A DNA stretch of 58,206 nt, taken from contig JAXITR010000009.1 of assembly GCA_034679985.1 (NCBI GenBank), positions 1-58,206 on the forward strand, in the 5' to 3' direction. Positions 18,137-26,445 of the stretch are shown one piece after another. Positions within the stretch are counted from its first letter, which is position 1, and the number at the start of each line of letters is the position of its first letter. The DNA is from CAMDTE01 sp034679985 (GTDB lineage Bacteria; Bacteroidota; Bacteroidia; Flavobacteriales; Schleiferiaceae). A program made the translations under genes and the position numbers. Under the pieces are notes generated by a model. The model saw only the letters and a list, made by a program, of their open reading frames with translations, had not been told where the DNA came from and made no database searches.

Positions 18137-18555
18137 TGTACCCCGAAGATTTGATTGCTCCCATGCGCCAAGAATTGGTGCACGCAGGTTTTGTTGAAGC
18201 GCGTACCCCGGAAGCCGTGGACGCTGCCTTGTTAAACGCGGAAGGCACCACATTGTTTGTGGTGAATTCGGTTTGCGGCTGCGCCGCTGGCACGGCGCGT
18301 CCGGGTGTTGTTTTCGCTGTGCAGCAAGCAGCCCACAAGCCCACCCGTTTGGCAACCGCTTTTGCCGGCAACGACACCCAAGCGGTGAACCGCGCTCGTG
18401 AACTCATGCTGCCTTTTCCTCCCTCTTCGCCTTGCATGGCGCTCTTCAAGGACGGTGAATTGGTGCACATGATTGAACGCCACCACATCGAAGGTCGGTC
18501 GGCCCAAATGATTGCAGAGAATTTGCTGCAAGCATTTGAAGAGCACTGCGCGTAA
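18136..18555 (+). CDS. BrxA/BrxB-family bacilliredoxin
   Basis: Small cytoplasmic thiol-disulfide protein (139 residues). In Firmicutes, bacilliredoxins remove bacillithiol from proteins. The family's CGC active site is present in VVNSVCGCAAGTARPGV (about residues 51-53), followed by the conserved SPCMALFKDGELVHMIERHHIEGRSAQMIAENL. Length matches the family. It is monocistronic, with its own -7 box upstream and a terminator downstream. Whether this organism makes bacillithiol cannot be seen here. Confidence 0.93.
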   Translation: MYPEDLIAPMRQELVHAGFVEARTPEAVDAALLNAEGTTLFVVNSVCGCAAGTARPGVVFAVQQAAHKPTRLATAFAGNDTQAVNRARELMLPFPPSSPCMALFKDGELVHMIERHHIEGRSAQMIAENLLQAFEEHCA

Positions 18556-18644
18556 ACGTTCAACCCGACGGTTCGCCCAGTGCGCTCGCCGTTGCGCCTG
18601 TTCTGGCAAGCACCGCTCTGTGGGTTTTGCTTAAAATTCGATCC

Positions 18645-18672
18645 AACCGCCCCATTCCGGGGCGGTTTTTTT
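18645..18672 (+). terminator. Intrinsic terminator after the bacilliredoxin gene
   Basis: AACCGCCCC pairs with GGGGCGGTT around ATTCC, followed by a run of seven Ts. Confidence 0.85.
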
Positions 18673-18760
18673 GTTCCCAACCCGCGCTCCGTGCGTCCTT
18701 TCACTGAATCGCGCTGGCGCCGTCGGTTAAAAAAATGTTAACTGGTCCTACTGGGGTATA

Positions 18761-18790
18761 TTGTATTTTATACACTTATTGCCTACTTTG
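18761..18790 (+). promoter_or_regulatory. susC promoter with embedded palindromic operator
   Basis: The 15-base TTGTATTTTATACAC (18761-18775) contains the perfect palindrome TGTAT-TTT-ATACA. Its first TTG also serves as a -33 element, 19 bases before CTACTTTG (18783-18790), a near-match to TAnnTTTG. The element resembles those at 28618-28632 and 28644-28658 beside the NUDIX regulator, so I propose it is the same operator. Confidence 0.6.
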
Positions 18791-18825
18791 GTGCCTCCAT
18801 TTCACGGCAACACAAAAATCTTCGC

Positions 18826-21800
18826 ATGATGAAACCCCTACACTGGCTGGCGGCAGCTGCATTGTCCTTGGGACTCAGTGCATCCGCAGCAGCACAAAAC
18901 GGAATCGTCCGCGGTACCGTATCGTCCACCAAAGGCGAAACCTTACCGGGCGTAAGCGTTAAAGTTGAAGGCAAGTCCTATGCCGTCGTGACGAACGCCA
19001 GCGGCGCTTATCAATTGAGTGTCCCTGCCGGTACCTACAAGCTGGTGGTCAGCGGTATGGGTTACAAAGGCGCCAGCAAAACCGGGTCCGTAGTTGCGGG
19101 CAAAGACCTGACGCTCAATTTCATCCTCTCGGAAGACGTCAGCGTATTGGACGATGTTGTGGTCATTGGTTACGGCCAATCCAGCACCAAAGACTTGACG
19201 GGATCCCTGGTGAGTGTGAAGTCCCGAACTTTCCAGCGCGGTGCCTTCTCCACGCCGGAACAACTCATTGTGGGAAAGACCCCAGGGGTTCGCATCACGT
19301 CCAACAGCGGCCAGCCGGGCGCCGGCAGCCGCATCCGCATCCGCGGCGGCTCGTCCCTCAACGCCAGCAACGACCCGTTGGTGGTCATCGACGGTTTGCC
19401 AGCAGACGGCTTGGGCCTTATTAACCCTGCGGATATTGAAAGCTTTACCATTTTGAAAGACGCCTCAGCCGCGGCCATCTACGGATCGCGTGCTGCGAAT
19501 GGCGTCATCCTCGTGACCACCAAGAAAGGTGCTGCCGGAAAGGCGTTTAGTGCTGATTTGAACGTGGTTTATTCGGTGCGCAACAACCGCAACCAAGTCA
19601 ATGTATTGGATGCCGACGAATTTGCCAATGCCATCAACACTTACGGCACGAAGGCGCAAATCGCGCGTTTGGCCACCGCACCGGGTTGGACCAAAGTAGC
19701 CCGCAACGGTGCGAGCACCTTCGATTCCATCATCCCTACGGACAGCGCTACGCGCACCAATTGGCAGGATGTCATTTACCAAACGGGCATGGTGCAAGAC
19801 GTGAACATTGCGTTCACCGGCGGCATCAAAAACCTTCCGTACCGTTTGAGCTTGGGACGCTACCACGAAACCGGTGTTTTGCGCCGTTCGGAACTCGCCC
19901 GCTACAGCGCCAGTTTGAATGCTTCACCCGAATTGATCAAGGGCAAGTTGAAGGCCAACTTCTCCGGTAAGTTGATCAACTCCACCCAGAATTACTCCAA
20001 CACCGGTGCCATCGGTACGGCGGTCACTTTTGACCCCACGCGCCCCGTCTACAGCGGAGACACCTCTTTGGGCGGCTACTTCGAGTGGATTCGGAACAAC
20101 GAACCCAACGCGCTGTCCCCCAAAAACCCATTGGGTTTGATTGAACAGCGTACAGACATTGGCCACAATACACGCTTGCTGGGCAACGTCCTCTTTGATT
20201 ACAAAGCCACCGCTAACGACAAACTGCACCTGTACCTCAACATGGGTGGAGAATTATCCAACACCAACGGTGATTTCTTTACGCCAGCATCCGCCGCCGC
20301 ACAGTGGTTTCAAGGCGGCGAAAAAGGCCAGTACGCTTCTACCCGCACCAACCGCCTGTTGGAAGCCTACTTCAATTACAAAACCAACCTGTCCGCCAAC
20401 ATCAAAACAGACCTGACCGGCGGTTACTCCTTCCAGCATTGGAGCACCACCAGCCCCACGTTCCCGGTTTTGAACGCCGACGGTTCGGACACCATCGTGG
20501 CCCCCGCTGCTAACGATTTCTTCACGGAAAACGCCTTGATGTCCTTCTACGGACGTTGGAACGTAAATGCCTACGACAAATACTTGTTCACCTTCACCTT
20601 GCGTCAAGACGGATCCTCCCGTTTCTCCAAGGAGAGCCGTTGGGGCCTCTTCCCTTCTGCGGCCGTGGCACACAACCTGTTGAAAGAGAGTTTCTTGGCT
20701 GGCAACACCACCTTCTCAACTTTGAAGTGGCGCGCCGGATGGGGCATCACCGGTCAGCAAGACATTTTCAATGACTACGCGTACATCCCCAACTACATGC
20801 CCAGCTCCAGCACCGCGTCGTACCAATTTGGCAACGACTTCGTGACCATGTTGCGTCCGGATGCGTACGACTACAATTTGCAGTGGGAAAAGACGGCCAC
20901 CACGAACATCGGTTTGGACTTCGGTTTCTTGAAAAACCGTATCAACGGTGCGGTGGACGTGTACCAGAAATACACCTACGACCTGTTGGGCGTTGTGCCC
21001 ATCCCCGCAGGAACAAACTTCTCCAACCGCGTTTTGACCAACGTAGGCCAAATGTCCAACCGCGGTATTGAGGCCAACGTCAACTTCGTTTTGGTTTCCA
21101 ACGAAACATCGTCGTTTGAAATTGGCGTCAACGGAGCGCTCAACCGCAACAAAATCCTGAAATTGGCGCTGGTGGACGACACCGCCAGCCCGGGCATCCA
21201 GGTGGGCGGCATCTCCGGCGGGGTGGGCAACACCATCCAGATCCACGCCTTGAACAACCCCATGTTCACGTACTTCGCGTTTGAACAGCGCTTTGACGCA
21301 AACGGACGCCCCATCGAGAAAAGCACCACGCCGAATTTGGGCAGTTACGCCGGAACGGTAGACATCGATGGCGATGGTAAAATCTCCGACATCGAATCCT
21401 ACGTAGATCAGAACGGCGACGGCGTCATCAACACCGCGGACTTGAAGGTTTTCCGAAACAGGACTCCCGAACCCCGCACCTTGTTCGGCATGAGCTTGAA
21501 CTTCTCCCACAAGCGTTGGAGCGGTGGTGCCACCGTTCGCGCGGAATTGGGCCAGTACGTGTACAACAACGTACGTTCGGTCAACGGAAACTACTTCTCC
21601 GTAGGCGGTTCACAGCCCCATTTGACCAACCTGACCACTGACTTCTTGGAGAGCCAGTTCCGCACCCCGCAGTACCTGTCCAGCTACTACTTGGAAAACG
21701 CCTCCTACCTGCGTTTGGACAACCTGTACCTGTCGTACAATCTGGGCAAACTCTACAAGGACCGCTTTGCGTCCAGCCTGAACATCTCCATGCAGAATGC

Positions 21801-21912
21801 TTTGGTTCTTACCAAATACCGAGGCCTGGATCCTGAAATTGCCGGAGGTATTGACAACAACTTGTACCCCCGTCCGCGCGTGTTCAACATCCAACTCAAT
21901 GTTCAACTGTAA
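18826..21912 (+). CDS. SusC/RagA-family TonB-linked outer membrane receptor
   Basis: TonB-dependent outer-membrane channel that imports oligosaccharides captured by its SusD partner; here probably maltodextrins. 1028 residues. Signal peptide about 1-23 (ends SAAAQ). Then the CarboxypepD_reg-like domain (VRGTVSSTKGETLPGVSVKVEG, residues 28-100), a TonB box-like stretch (DVVVIGYGQ), the plug (STPEQLIVGKTPGVRITS...GSRIRIRGGSSL... PLVVIDGLP... SFTILKDASAAAIYGSRAANGVILVTTKKG) and the 22-strand barrel. Start at ATG 18826 or the adjacent ATG 18829. susD follows after 12 bases. Specificity is inferred from the neighbouring GH13 and maltose phosphorylase genes. Confidence 0.96.
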   Translation: MMKPLHWLAAAALSLGLSASAAAQNGIVRGTVSSTKGETLPGVSVKVEGKSYAVVTNASGAYQLSVPAGTYKLVVSGMGYKGASKTGSVVAGKDLTLNFILSEDVSVLDDVVVIGYGQSSTKDLTGSLVSVKSRTFQRGAFSTPEQLIVGKTPGVRITSNSGQPGAGSRIRIRGGSSLNASNDPLVVIDGLPADGLGLINPADIESFTILKDASAAAIYGSRAANGVILVTTKKGAAGKAFSADLNVVYSVRNNRNQVNVLDADEFANAINTYGTKAQIARLATAPGWTKVARNGASTFDSIIPTDSATRTNWQDVIYQTGMVQDVNIAFTGGIKNLPYRLSLGRYHETGVLRRSELARYSASLNASPELIKGKLKANFSGKLINSTQNYSNTGAIGTAVTFDPTRPVYSGDTSLGGYFEWIRNNEPNALSPKNPLGLIEQRTDIGHNTRLLGNVLFDYKATANDKLHLYLNMGGELSNTNGDFFTPASAAAQWFQGGEKGQYASTRTNRLLEAYFNYKTNLSANIKTDLTGGYSFQHWSTTSPTFPVLNADGSDTIVAPAANDFFTENALMSFYGRWNVNAYDKYLFTFTLRQDGSSRFSKESRWGLFPSAAVAHNLLKESFLAGNTTFSTLKWRAGWGITGQQDIFNDYAYIPNYMPSSSTASYQFGNDFVTMLRPDAYDYNLQWEKTATTNIGLDFGFLKNRINGAVDVYQKYTYDLLGVVPIPAGTNFSNRVLTNVGQMSNRGIEANVNFVLVSNETSSFEIGVNGALNRNKILKLALVDDTASPGIQVGGISGGVGNTIQIHALNNPMFTYFAFEQRFDANGRPIEKSTTPNLGSYAGTVDIDGDGKISDIESYVDQNGDGVINTADLKVFRNRTPEPRTLFGMSLNFSHKRWSGGATVRAELGQYVYNNVRSVNGNYFSVGGSQPHLTNLTTDFLESQFRTPQYLSSYYLENASYLRLDNLYLSYNLGKLYKDRFASSLNISMQNALVLTKYRGLDPEIAGGIDNNLYPRPRVFNIQLNVQL

Positions 21913-21924
21913 TCTCCCGAACCG

Positions 21925-23535
21925 ATGAAAATTGCGAAAAACCTTTCCCTTTTGGCCGGCGTCGCGTTGCTGGTGGGTTCGTGCGCCAAGGATTTGAACC
22001 TTACGCCCAAGTACGGAATGAATGCAGAGGCGGTTTACTCCGACTTTGAAAACTACGACAACGTCTTGGCCAAGCTGTACGGCGGACTGGCGGTGTCCGG
22101 CAACAACGGCCCCGCGGGCCAGCCAGACATTTCCGGAATCGACGAAGGCTTCTCCCAGTACATCCGCTTGCTGTGGAACCTGCAGGAATTGCCTACGGAC
22201 GAAGTGGTTTGCGGTTGGAACGACCCCGGCGTGCCGGAATTGGTCACCATGACCTGGGATCCTACCAGCTCATTTGTCAACAGCTTCTACTACCGCACGT
22301 ACTACCAAATTGCCCTCACCAACGAATTCATTCGCTACACCACGGACGAGTGGACGGACAGCAAAGGATTCACGGCGGAGCAAAAGTTGGTGATCAAGCA
22401 GATGAAGGCGGAAGCACGCTTCTTGCGCGCCCTGAGCTACTACCACGCCATGGACCTCTACGGCAACATTCCCTTTGTGGACGAGTCCGACCGCCCCGGC
22501 GTTTACTACCCGGAGCGCAAAACCCGCGAGGAAGTGTACGCCTACGTGGTGGACGAGTTGAACGCAGTTGAAGCAGACTTGCCCAACCGCATCAACACGA
22601 TGTACGGACGCGCCTCCAAAGGTGCGTTGTATGCCTTGCGCGCCAAGGTTTACTTGAACGCCGAAGTATACACCGGCACGCCCAAGTGGGCCGAATGCAT
22701 GGCGGATTGCGAAAAGGCGATTCAAGAGGGTTACTCTTTGGACCCCAACTACCGTCACATGTTCTTGGCAGACAATCACTTGAGCCCGGAATTTATTTTT
22801 GCCGTACCGTTTGACGGAAACCGCACGCGCAACTACGGCGGTACCACCTTCTTGGTGCACGGCAGCATGCACAACCAACTCTACGGCATTGATTACGGCA
22901 CCACCTCCGCTTGGCAGGGCCTTCGTGCGCGCAAATCCTTCAGCGACGTTTTGAACGACAGCCTGGATTCGCGCTACACCTTTGGCATCCGCGGGCGCGA
23001 AATTGCTGGTGTTGGAGCAAACGCAGACACCACCTACACCCGCCAATCGGACACCATCGACGACTTTGCGGACCCCTACCAAGGCTACGTAGTGACCAAA
23101 TGGCGCAACGTGGACCGCAACGGCAACCCCGGGGTGGAGCCCGTCACTTTTGTGGACGTGGATTTCCCAATGTTCCGTTTAGCAGACATTTACTTGATGT
23201 ACGCCGAATGCGCCGTGCGCACCGGTACCAACTTGGGTACGGCCTTGGGCTACTTCAACGACCTCCGCACCCGTGCGTACGGCAACAGCAGCAACCAAGC
23301 CGCATCGCTCAACTTGCAGCTGATCCTGGACGAGCGCATGCGCGAGCTGCACTACGAAGGACACCGTCGGCAAGACTTGGTGCGCTTCGGTAAATTTGCT
23401 GGTGGCTCCTACATTTGGCCGTTCAAGGGCGGGGTAAAGGAAGGCATGTCCACGGACAACCACCTGGATCTGTATCCTTTGCCGGCATCTGATGTGCTGG
23501 CCAATCCCAACCTCCGCCAAAACGACGGATACTAA
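21925..23535 (+). CDS. SusD/RagB-family surface glycan-binding lipoprotein
   Basis: Lid protein that captures oligosaccharide at the surface and delivers it to SusC. 536 residues with a lipoprotein signal: hydrophobic LLAGVALLVGSC, Cys about residue 20. The TPR-rich SusD fold shows in ETDEVVCGW-like and RFLRALSYYHAMDLYGNIPFVDE (about 165-185) segments and the C-terminal RMRELHYEGHRRQDLVRFGKF, the typical SusD ending with 'YPLPASDVLANPNLRQNDGY'-type sequence. Pairs with the susC gene 12 bases upstream. The next gene begins 61 bases after its stop. Confidence 0.96.
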   Translation: MKIAKNLSLLAGVALLVGSCAKDLNLTPKYGMNAEAVYSDFENYDNVLAKLYGGLAVSGNNGPAGQPDISGIDEGFSQYIRLLWNLQELPTDEVVCGWNDPGVPELVTMTWDPTSSFVNSFYYRTYYQIALTNEFIRYTTDEWTDSKGFTAEQKLVIKQMKAEARFLRALSYYHAMDLYGNIPFVDESDRPGVYYPERKTREEVYAYVVDELNAVEADLPNRINTMYGRASKGALYALRAKVYLNAEVYTGTPKWAECMADCEKAIQEGYSLDPNYRHMFLADNHLSPEFIFAVPFDGNRTRNYGGTTFLVHGSMHNQLYGIDYGTTSAWQGLRARKSFSDVLNDSLDSRYTFGIRGREIAGVGANADTTYTRQSDTIDDFADPYQGYVVTKWRNVDRNGNPGVEPVTFVDVDFPMFRLADIYLMYAECAVRTGTNLGTALGYFNDLRTRAYGNSSNQAASLNLQLILDERMRELHYEGHRRQDLVRFGKFAGGSYIWPFKGGVKEGMSTDNHLDLYPLPASDVLANPNLRQNDGY

Positions 23536-23596
23536 GAATTTTTCCAAAATCACCCGTAACTTAGACCCTCAACCCAATTTCCTAATACACACAAAA

Positions 23597-24367
23597 ATGA
23601 AAAAAACCCTTACTCTTGCTGCTGCTCTGGTTGCCAGCGCAGCTTTCGCTCAAGTCTCCGTGACTTACAAAGTAGACATTACCGATTACTTGGCATCTGG
23701 CGCCACCTTGGGTGCTAACGGCATGCGCGTAGGCGGTAACTTCCAAACGCAAGGTGCTACCACCGGCGGTACGGCCATGGCCGATTGGTCTCCCAGCAAC
23801 GCTGCTTCTGCCATGACGGACGAAGGAAGCAACATCTGGTCCATCACCGTGGATTACCCTGCTTCTGCAGCTGGTGTTACGCAATTGTACAAGTTTGTCA
23901 ACAACGATTGGGGCACCAACGAAGGAACTTCCGGTTCTACCATCGCTACAGACAACTGCGGCGTGGACGACGGTTCCGGCAACATCAACCGCACTTTGGT
24001 GGTACCTACCGCCAACGCTGCTTTCTTGTTCTGCTTTGACGCTTGCTTCCAGTGCGACGGTTCTTCACCGAACTTGAGCACCCGCGAGTTGTCTTTGAAC
24101 GACTTGACCGTTTCTCCAAACCCTGCTGCTGACTTCACGAAAGTAGCTTTCTCTACCCGCAAAGCAGGCGACGTATCCGTACGCGTTTTGAACCTGTTGG
24201 GTCAGGAAGTGAAGACTTTGGCCGCTGGTTCTTTGGAAGCTGGCAACCACAGCTTCGTTTGGAACCTGGATGCCAACAACGGCGGTGCTGTTGAAATGGG
24301 CACCTACCTAGTTGAAATCGTTGCCAACGGTGTTAAATCTGTAGAAAAGGTATTTGTTACCAAGTAA
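23597..24367 (+). CDS. Starch-binding-like secreted protein with type A T9SS sorting domain
   Basis: Exported 256-residue protein, third gene of the susCD operon and so in the place of SusE/SusF. I start at ATG 23597, which opens a signal peptide (KKTLTLAAALVASAAFAQ). Residues about 20-155 form a beta-sandwich with MRVGGNFQTQG, W, and LYKFVNNDWGTNE, the pattern of starch-binding-like modules in Bacteroidota, with a Cys-rich end (CFDACFQC). The last 80 residues are a type A T9SS domain (LTVSPNPAADFTKVAFSTRKAG...VLNLLGQEV...GTYLVEIVANGVKSVEKVFVTK). Ala and Gly codons favour GCT and GGT more than in the neighbours, which suggests strong expression. Glycan binding is inferred from context. Confidence 0.8.
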   Translation: MKKTLTLAAALVASAAFAQVSVTYKVDITDYLASGATLGANGMRVGGNFQTQGATTGGTAMADWSPSNAASAMTDEGSNIWSITVDYPASAAGVTQLYKFVNNDWGTNEGTSGSTIATDNCGVDDGSGNINRTLVVPTANAAFLFCFDACFQCDGSSPNLSTRELSLNDLTVSPNPAADFTKVAFSTRKAGDVSVRVLNLLGQEVKTLAAGSLEAGNHSFVWNLDANNGGAVEMGTYLVEIVANGVKSVEKVFVTK

Positions 24368-24390
24368 TATTTTTCTCTGGGTTAGGGAAA

Positions 24391-24420
24391 AAGGGGGGCC
24401 GCATGCGGCCCCTTTTTTTT
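24391..24420 (+). terminator. Intrinsic terminator after the susCD operon
   Basis: GGGGCCGCA pairs with TGCGGCCCC, preceded by As and followed by eight Ts. It separates the susCD-sorting-protein operon from the next GH13 gene. Confidence 0.85.
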
Positions 24421-24431
24421 GCCCAAAACCC

Positions 24432-24439
24432 TACCTTCG
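24432..24439 (+). promoter_or_regulatory. -7 box of the exported GH13 gene
   Basis: TACCTTCG, a TAnnTTCG variant, between the terminator and the start codon, 22 bases before the ATG. Confidence 0.4.
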
Positions 24440-24461
24440 TTCCCGAAATACTGTACCGCTC

Positions 24462-26339
24462 ATGTCCTGGAAAAACACCTTGAACCGCACCCTAAGTACC
24501 GCCGCACTGCTCTTCCTCACGATTGGATTTGCGTTGGCAGACAAAGGCCCCACGGCCCCCGAACGCGTGGATCCGCCCCATTGGTGGGTGGGCATGGCCA
24601 ACGACACCCTTCGGCTTTTGGTGAAATCCCCGGCCCTTCAGGGAAAGTGTGCCGTGGTGCCGCAATTCAAAAACGCAGACGTGCGGATGCTGTCCAGCAC
24701 GGTTTTGAAGAACGGTGGATACTTGAAGATTGTGCTCTGGTTGGACCCCAACGCGGAACCGGTGAACCTGCCCTTTTCCGTGGAGACCCCGTCGGGCACC
24801 CTGAATTTCACCTACGCCTTGAAACCGCGCGACGCCTCCAAACGTCAGCTCATGGGGCTGGACGCGTCGGACCAGATGTACTTGATCACGCCGGACCGCT
24901 TTGCCAACGGCGACCCCAAGAACGACCGCGTGGACGGACAACTGGAAATGAACTTGAATCGCAAGGAACCCTTCGACCGCCACGGCGGCGATTTGGTGGG
25001 CATTGAAAAGCATTTGGACTACGTTCAATCCTTGGGGGTTACGGCCGTTTGGATCAACCCCTGGCTGGCCAACAACCAAGTGCGCGCCTCCTACCACGGG
25101 TACGCCATCACGGACCACTACTTGGTGGATCCTCGCTTTGGCACCCACGCAGACCTTTTGCGCCTGTCCGACGCCCTGCACGAGCGCGGCATGAAGCACG
25201 TGATGGACGTGGTGTACAACCACTCCGGAGACCAGCACTACCTCTACCGGGCGCAACCGGATTCCACGTGGTTCAACCCCAAAAAGAAGTACCCGCGCTC
25301 CAACTACCGCGAAACCACGCTGTTTGACCCCTACGCCTCGCAGCGGGACAAGGACTTTTTTGAACGCGGCTGGTTTGACGACGCCATGCCGGACTGGAAT
25401 TTGGAGAACAAAGACGCTGCCAACTACTTGATTCAAAACACCCTGTGGTGGATTGAGGAGGCGGGCATCGACGCGCTTCGGATTGACACCTACACCTACC
25501 CCAACCAAAACTTCATGGCCCGCCTCAACAAGGTGGTGCGCACCCACTACCCGCGCATGGTCTTGTTTGGCGAAACCTGGGTGCACAACCACCAAAGCCA
25601 GGCCTATTTTGCGGGCGGCTTTCCGTTGCGGCCGTCGGACAACCGTTTGAATTCCGTCACCGATTTCCAAACCTACTTTGCCCTCAAGGAAACCGTGACC
25701 AAGGCGTCGGGCTGGAACGAAGGCGTGGGCAAACTGTACCAATCCCTGGCCGGCGATTACCTGTACCAAGATCCCTACCGACTCGTGACCTTTGCGGACA
25801 ACCACGACGAGGGTCGGTATTTTGGGCTGTGCGGGGAGGACCTCCGCAAGTACAAATTGGGGTTGACGCTGCTGTACACCCTCCGGGGCATTCCCTGCTT
25901 GTACTACGGAACGGAGCTGCTGATGAAGTCCACGGAAAACCACGGCACCATGCGCGAAGATGTTCCGGGCGGTTGGCCGGGAGACCCGCGCAATGCGTTC
26001 ACCGCCGCCGGACGTACGCCTCAGGAGCAAGAAGCCTTTGACTTTGTGCAAAAGTTGGGGAACTACCGCAAGTCTCAGGCCGCACTGCACCAGGGAAAAA
26101 TGATGCAGTTCGCGCCCGAAAACGGACTGTACGCGGTGGCGCGGTACACGCAAGATCGACTGATCTTGACGGTGGTCAACGCCAGCGACCAACCGGCCAC
26201 GGTGTCCATGGAACGTTTTGACGAATTGCTGAACAAAAAGCGGGACGCCGTTCGCGCCTTGGACCGCACGCCGGTGCGCTTGACCGAGCGCTGGGAGGCC
26301 GGAGCGTGGTCGTCGGAGATCTTTGAATTTCAGCGGTAA
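24462..26339 (+). CDS. Exported GH13 glucan hydrolase, neopullulanase/cyclomaltodextrinase type
   Basis: Probably a periplasmic SusA-like enzyme that cuts imported maltodextrins. 625 residues from ATG 24462 (WKNTLNRTLSTAALLFLTIGFALA signal peptide, no lipobox). Residues about 35-125 form the cyclomaltodextrinase N-terminal domain. The GH13 barrel follows with DVVYNHSGD (region I), GIDALRIDTYTYP (II, nucleophile Asp), VLFGETWV (III, acid/base Glu) and FADNHDEGR (IV). All catalytic residues are present. The C-terminal domain ends in ATVSMERFDELL.... It lies downstream of the susCD operon behind a terminator and its own -7-like box, and faces the MFS gene. Confidence 0.92.
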   Translation: MSWKNTLNRTLSTAALLFLTIGFALADKGPTAPERVDPPHWWVGMANDTLRLLVKSPALQGKCAVVPQFKNADVRMLSSTVLKNGGYLKIVLWLDPNAEPVNLPFSVETPSGTLNFTYALKPRDASKRQLMGLDASDQMYLITPDRFANGDPKNDRVDGQLEMNLNRKEPFDRHGGDLVGIEKHLDYVQSLGVTAVWINPWLANNQVRASYHGYAITDHYLVDPRFGTHADLLRLSDALHERGMKHVMDVVYNHSGDQHYLYRAQPDSTWFNPKKKYPRSNYRETTLFDPYASQRDKDFFERGWFDDAMPDWNLENKDAANYLIQNTLWWIEEAGIDALRIDTYTYPNQNFMARLNKVVRTHYPRMVLFGETWVHNHQSQAYFAGGFPLRPSDNRLNSVTDFQTYFALKETVTKASGWNEGVGKLYQSLAGDYLYQDPYRLVTFADNHDEGRYFGLCGEDLRKYKLGLTLLYTLRGIPCLYYGTELLMKSTENHGTMREDVPGGWPGDPRNAFTAAGRTPQEQEAFDFVQKLGNYRKSQAALHQGKMMQFAPENGLYAVARYTQDRLILTVVNASDQPATVSMERFDELLNKKRDAVRALDRTPVRLTERWEAGAWSSEIFEFQR

Positions 26340-26378
26340 GGCACGCTTGAGCTAGCGCGCCGCCAACGGCACCAAAAA

Positions 26379-26420
26379 GGGACCCCCGGGCGCTGCGCGC
26401 CCGGGGGTCCCTCTTTTTTT
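26379..26420. terminator. Bidirectional terminator between GH13 and MFS genes
   Basis: A perfect 15-bp stem (GGGACCCCCGGGCGC with GCGCCCGGGGGTCCC) and TGC loop. A T-run follows on the plus strand, and AAAAA precedes it, which gives Ts on the minus strand, so it can serve both convergent genes. Confidence 0.85.
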
Positions 26421-26445
26421 CCCCAACCAAACCGGAACTTCGGAA

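Noticed and set aside
24492..26192. 566-codon minus-strand open frame
   Set aside because: Antisense shadow of the GH13 gene, rich in Val, His and Gly with no recognisable domain.
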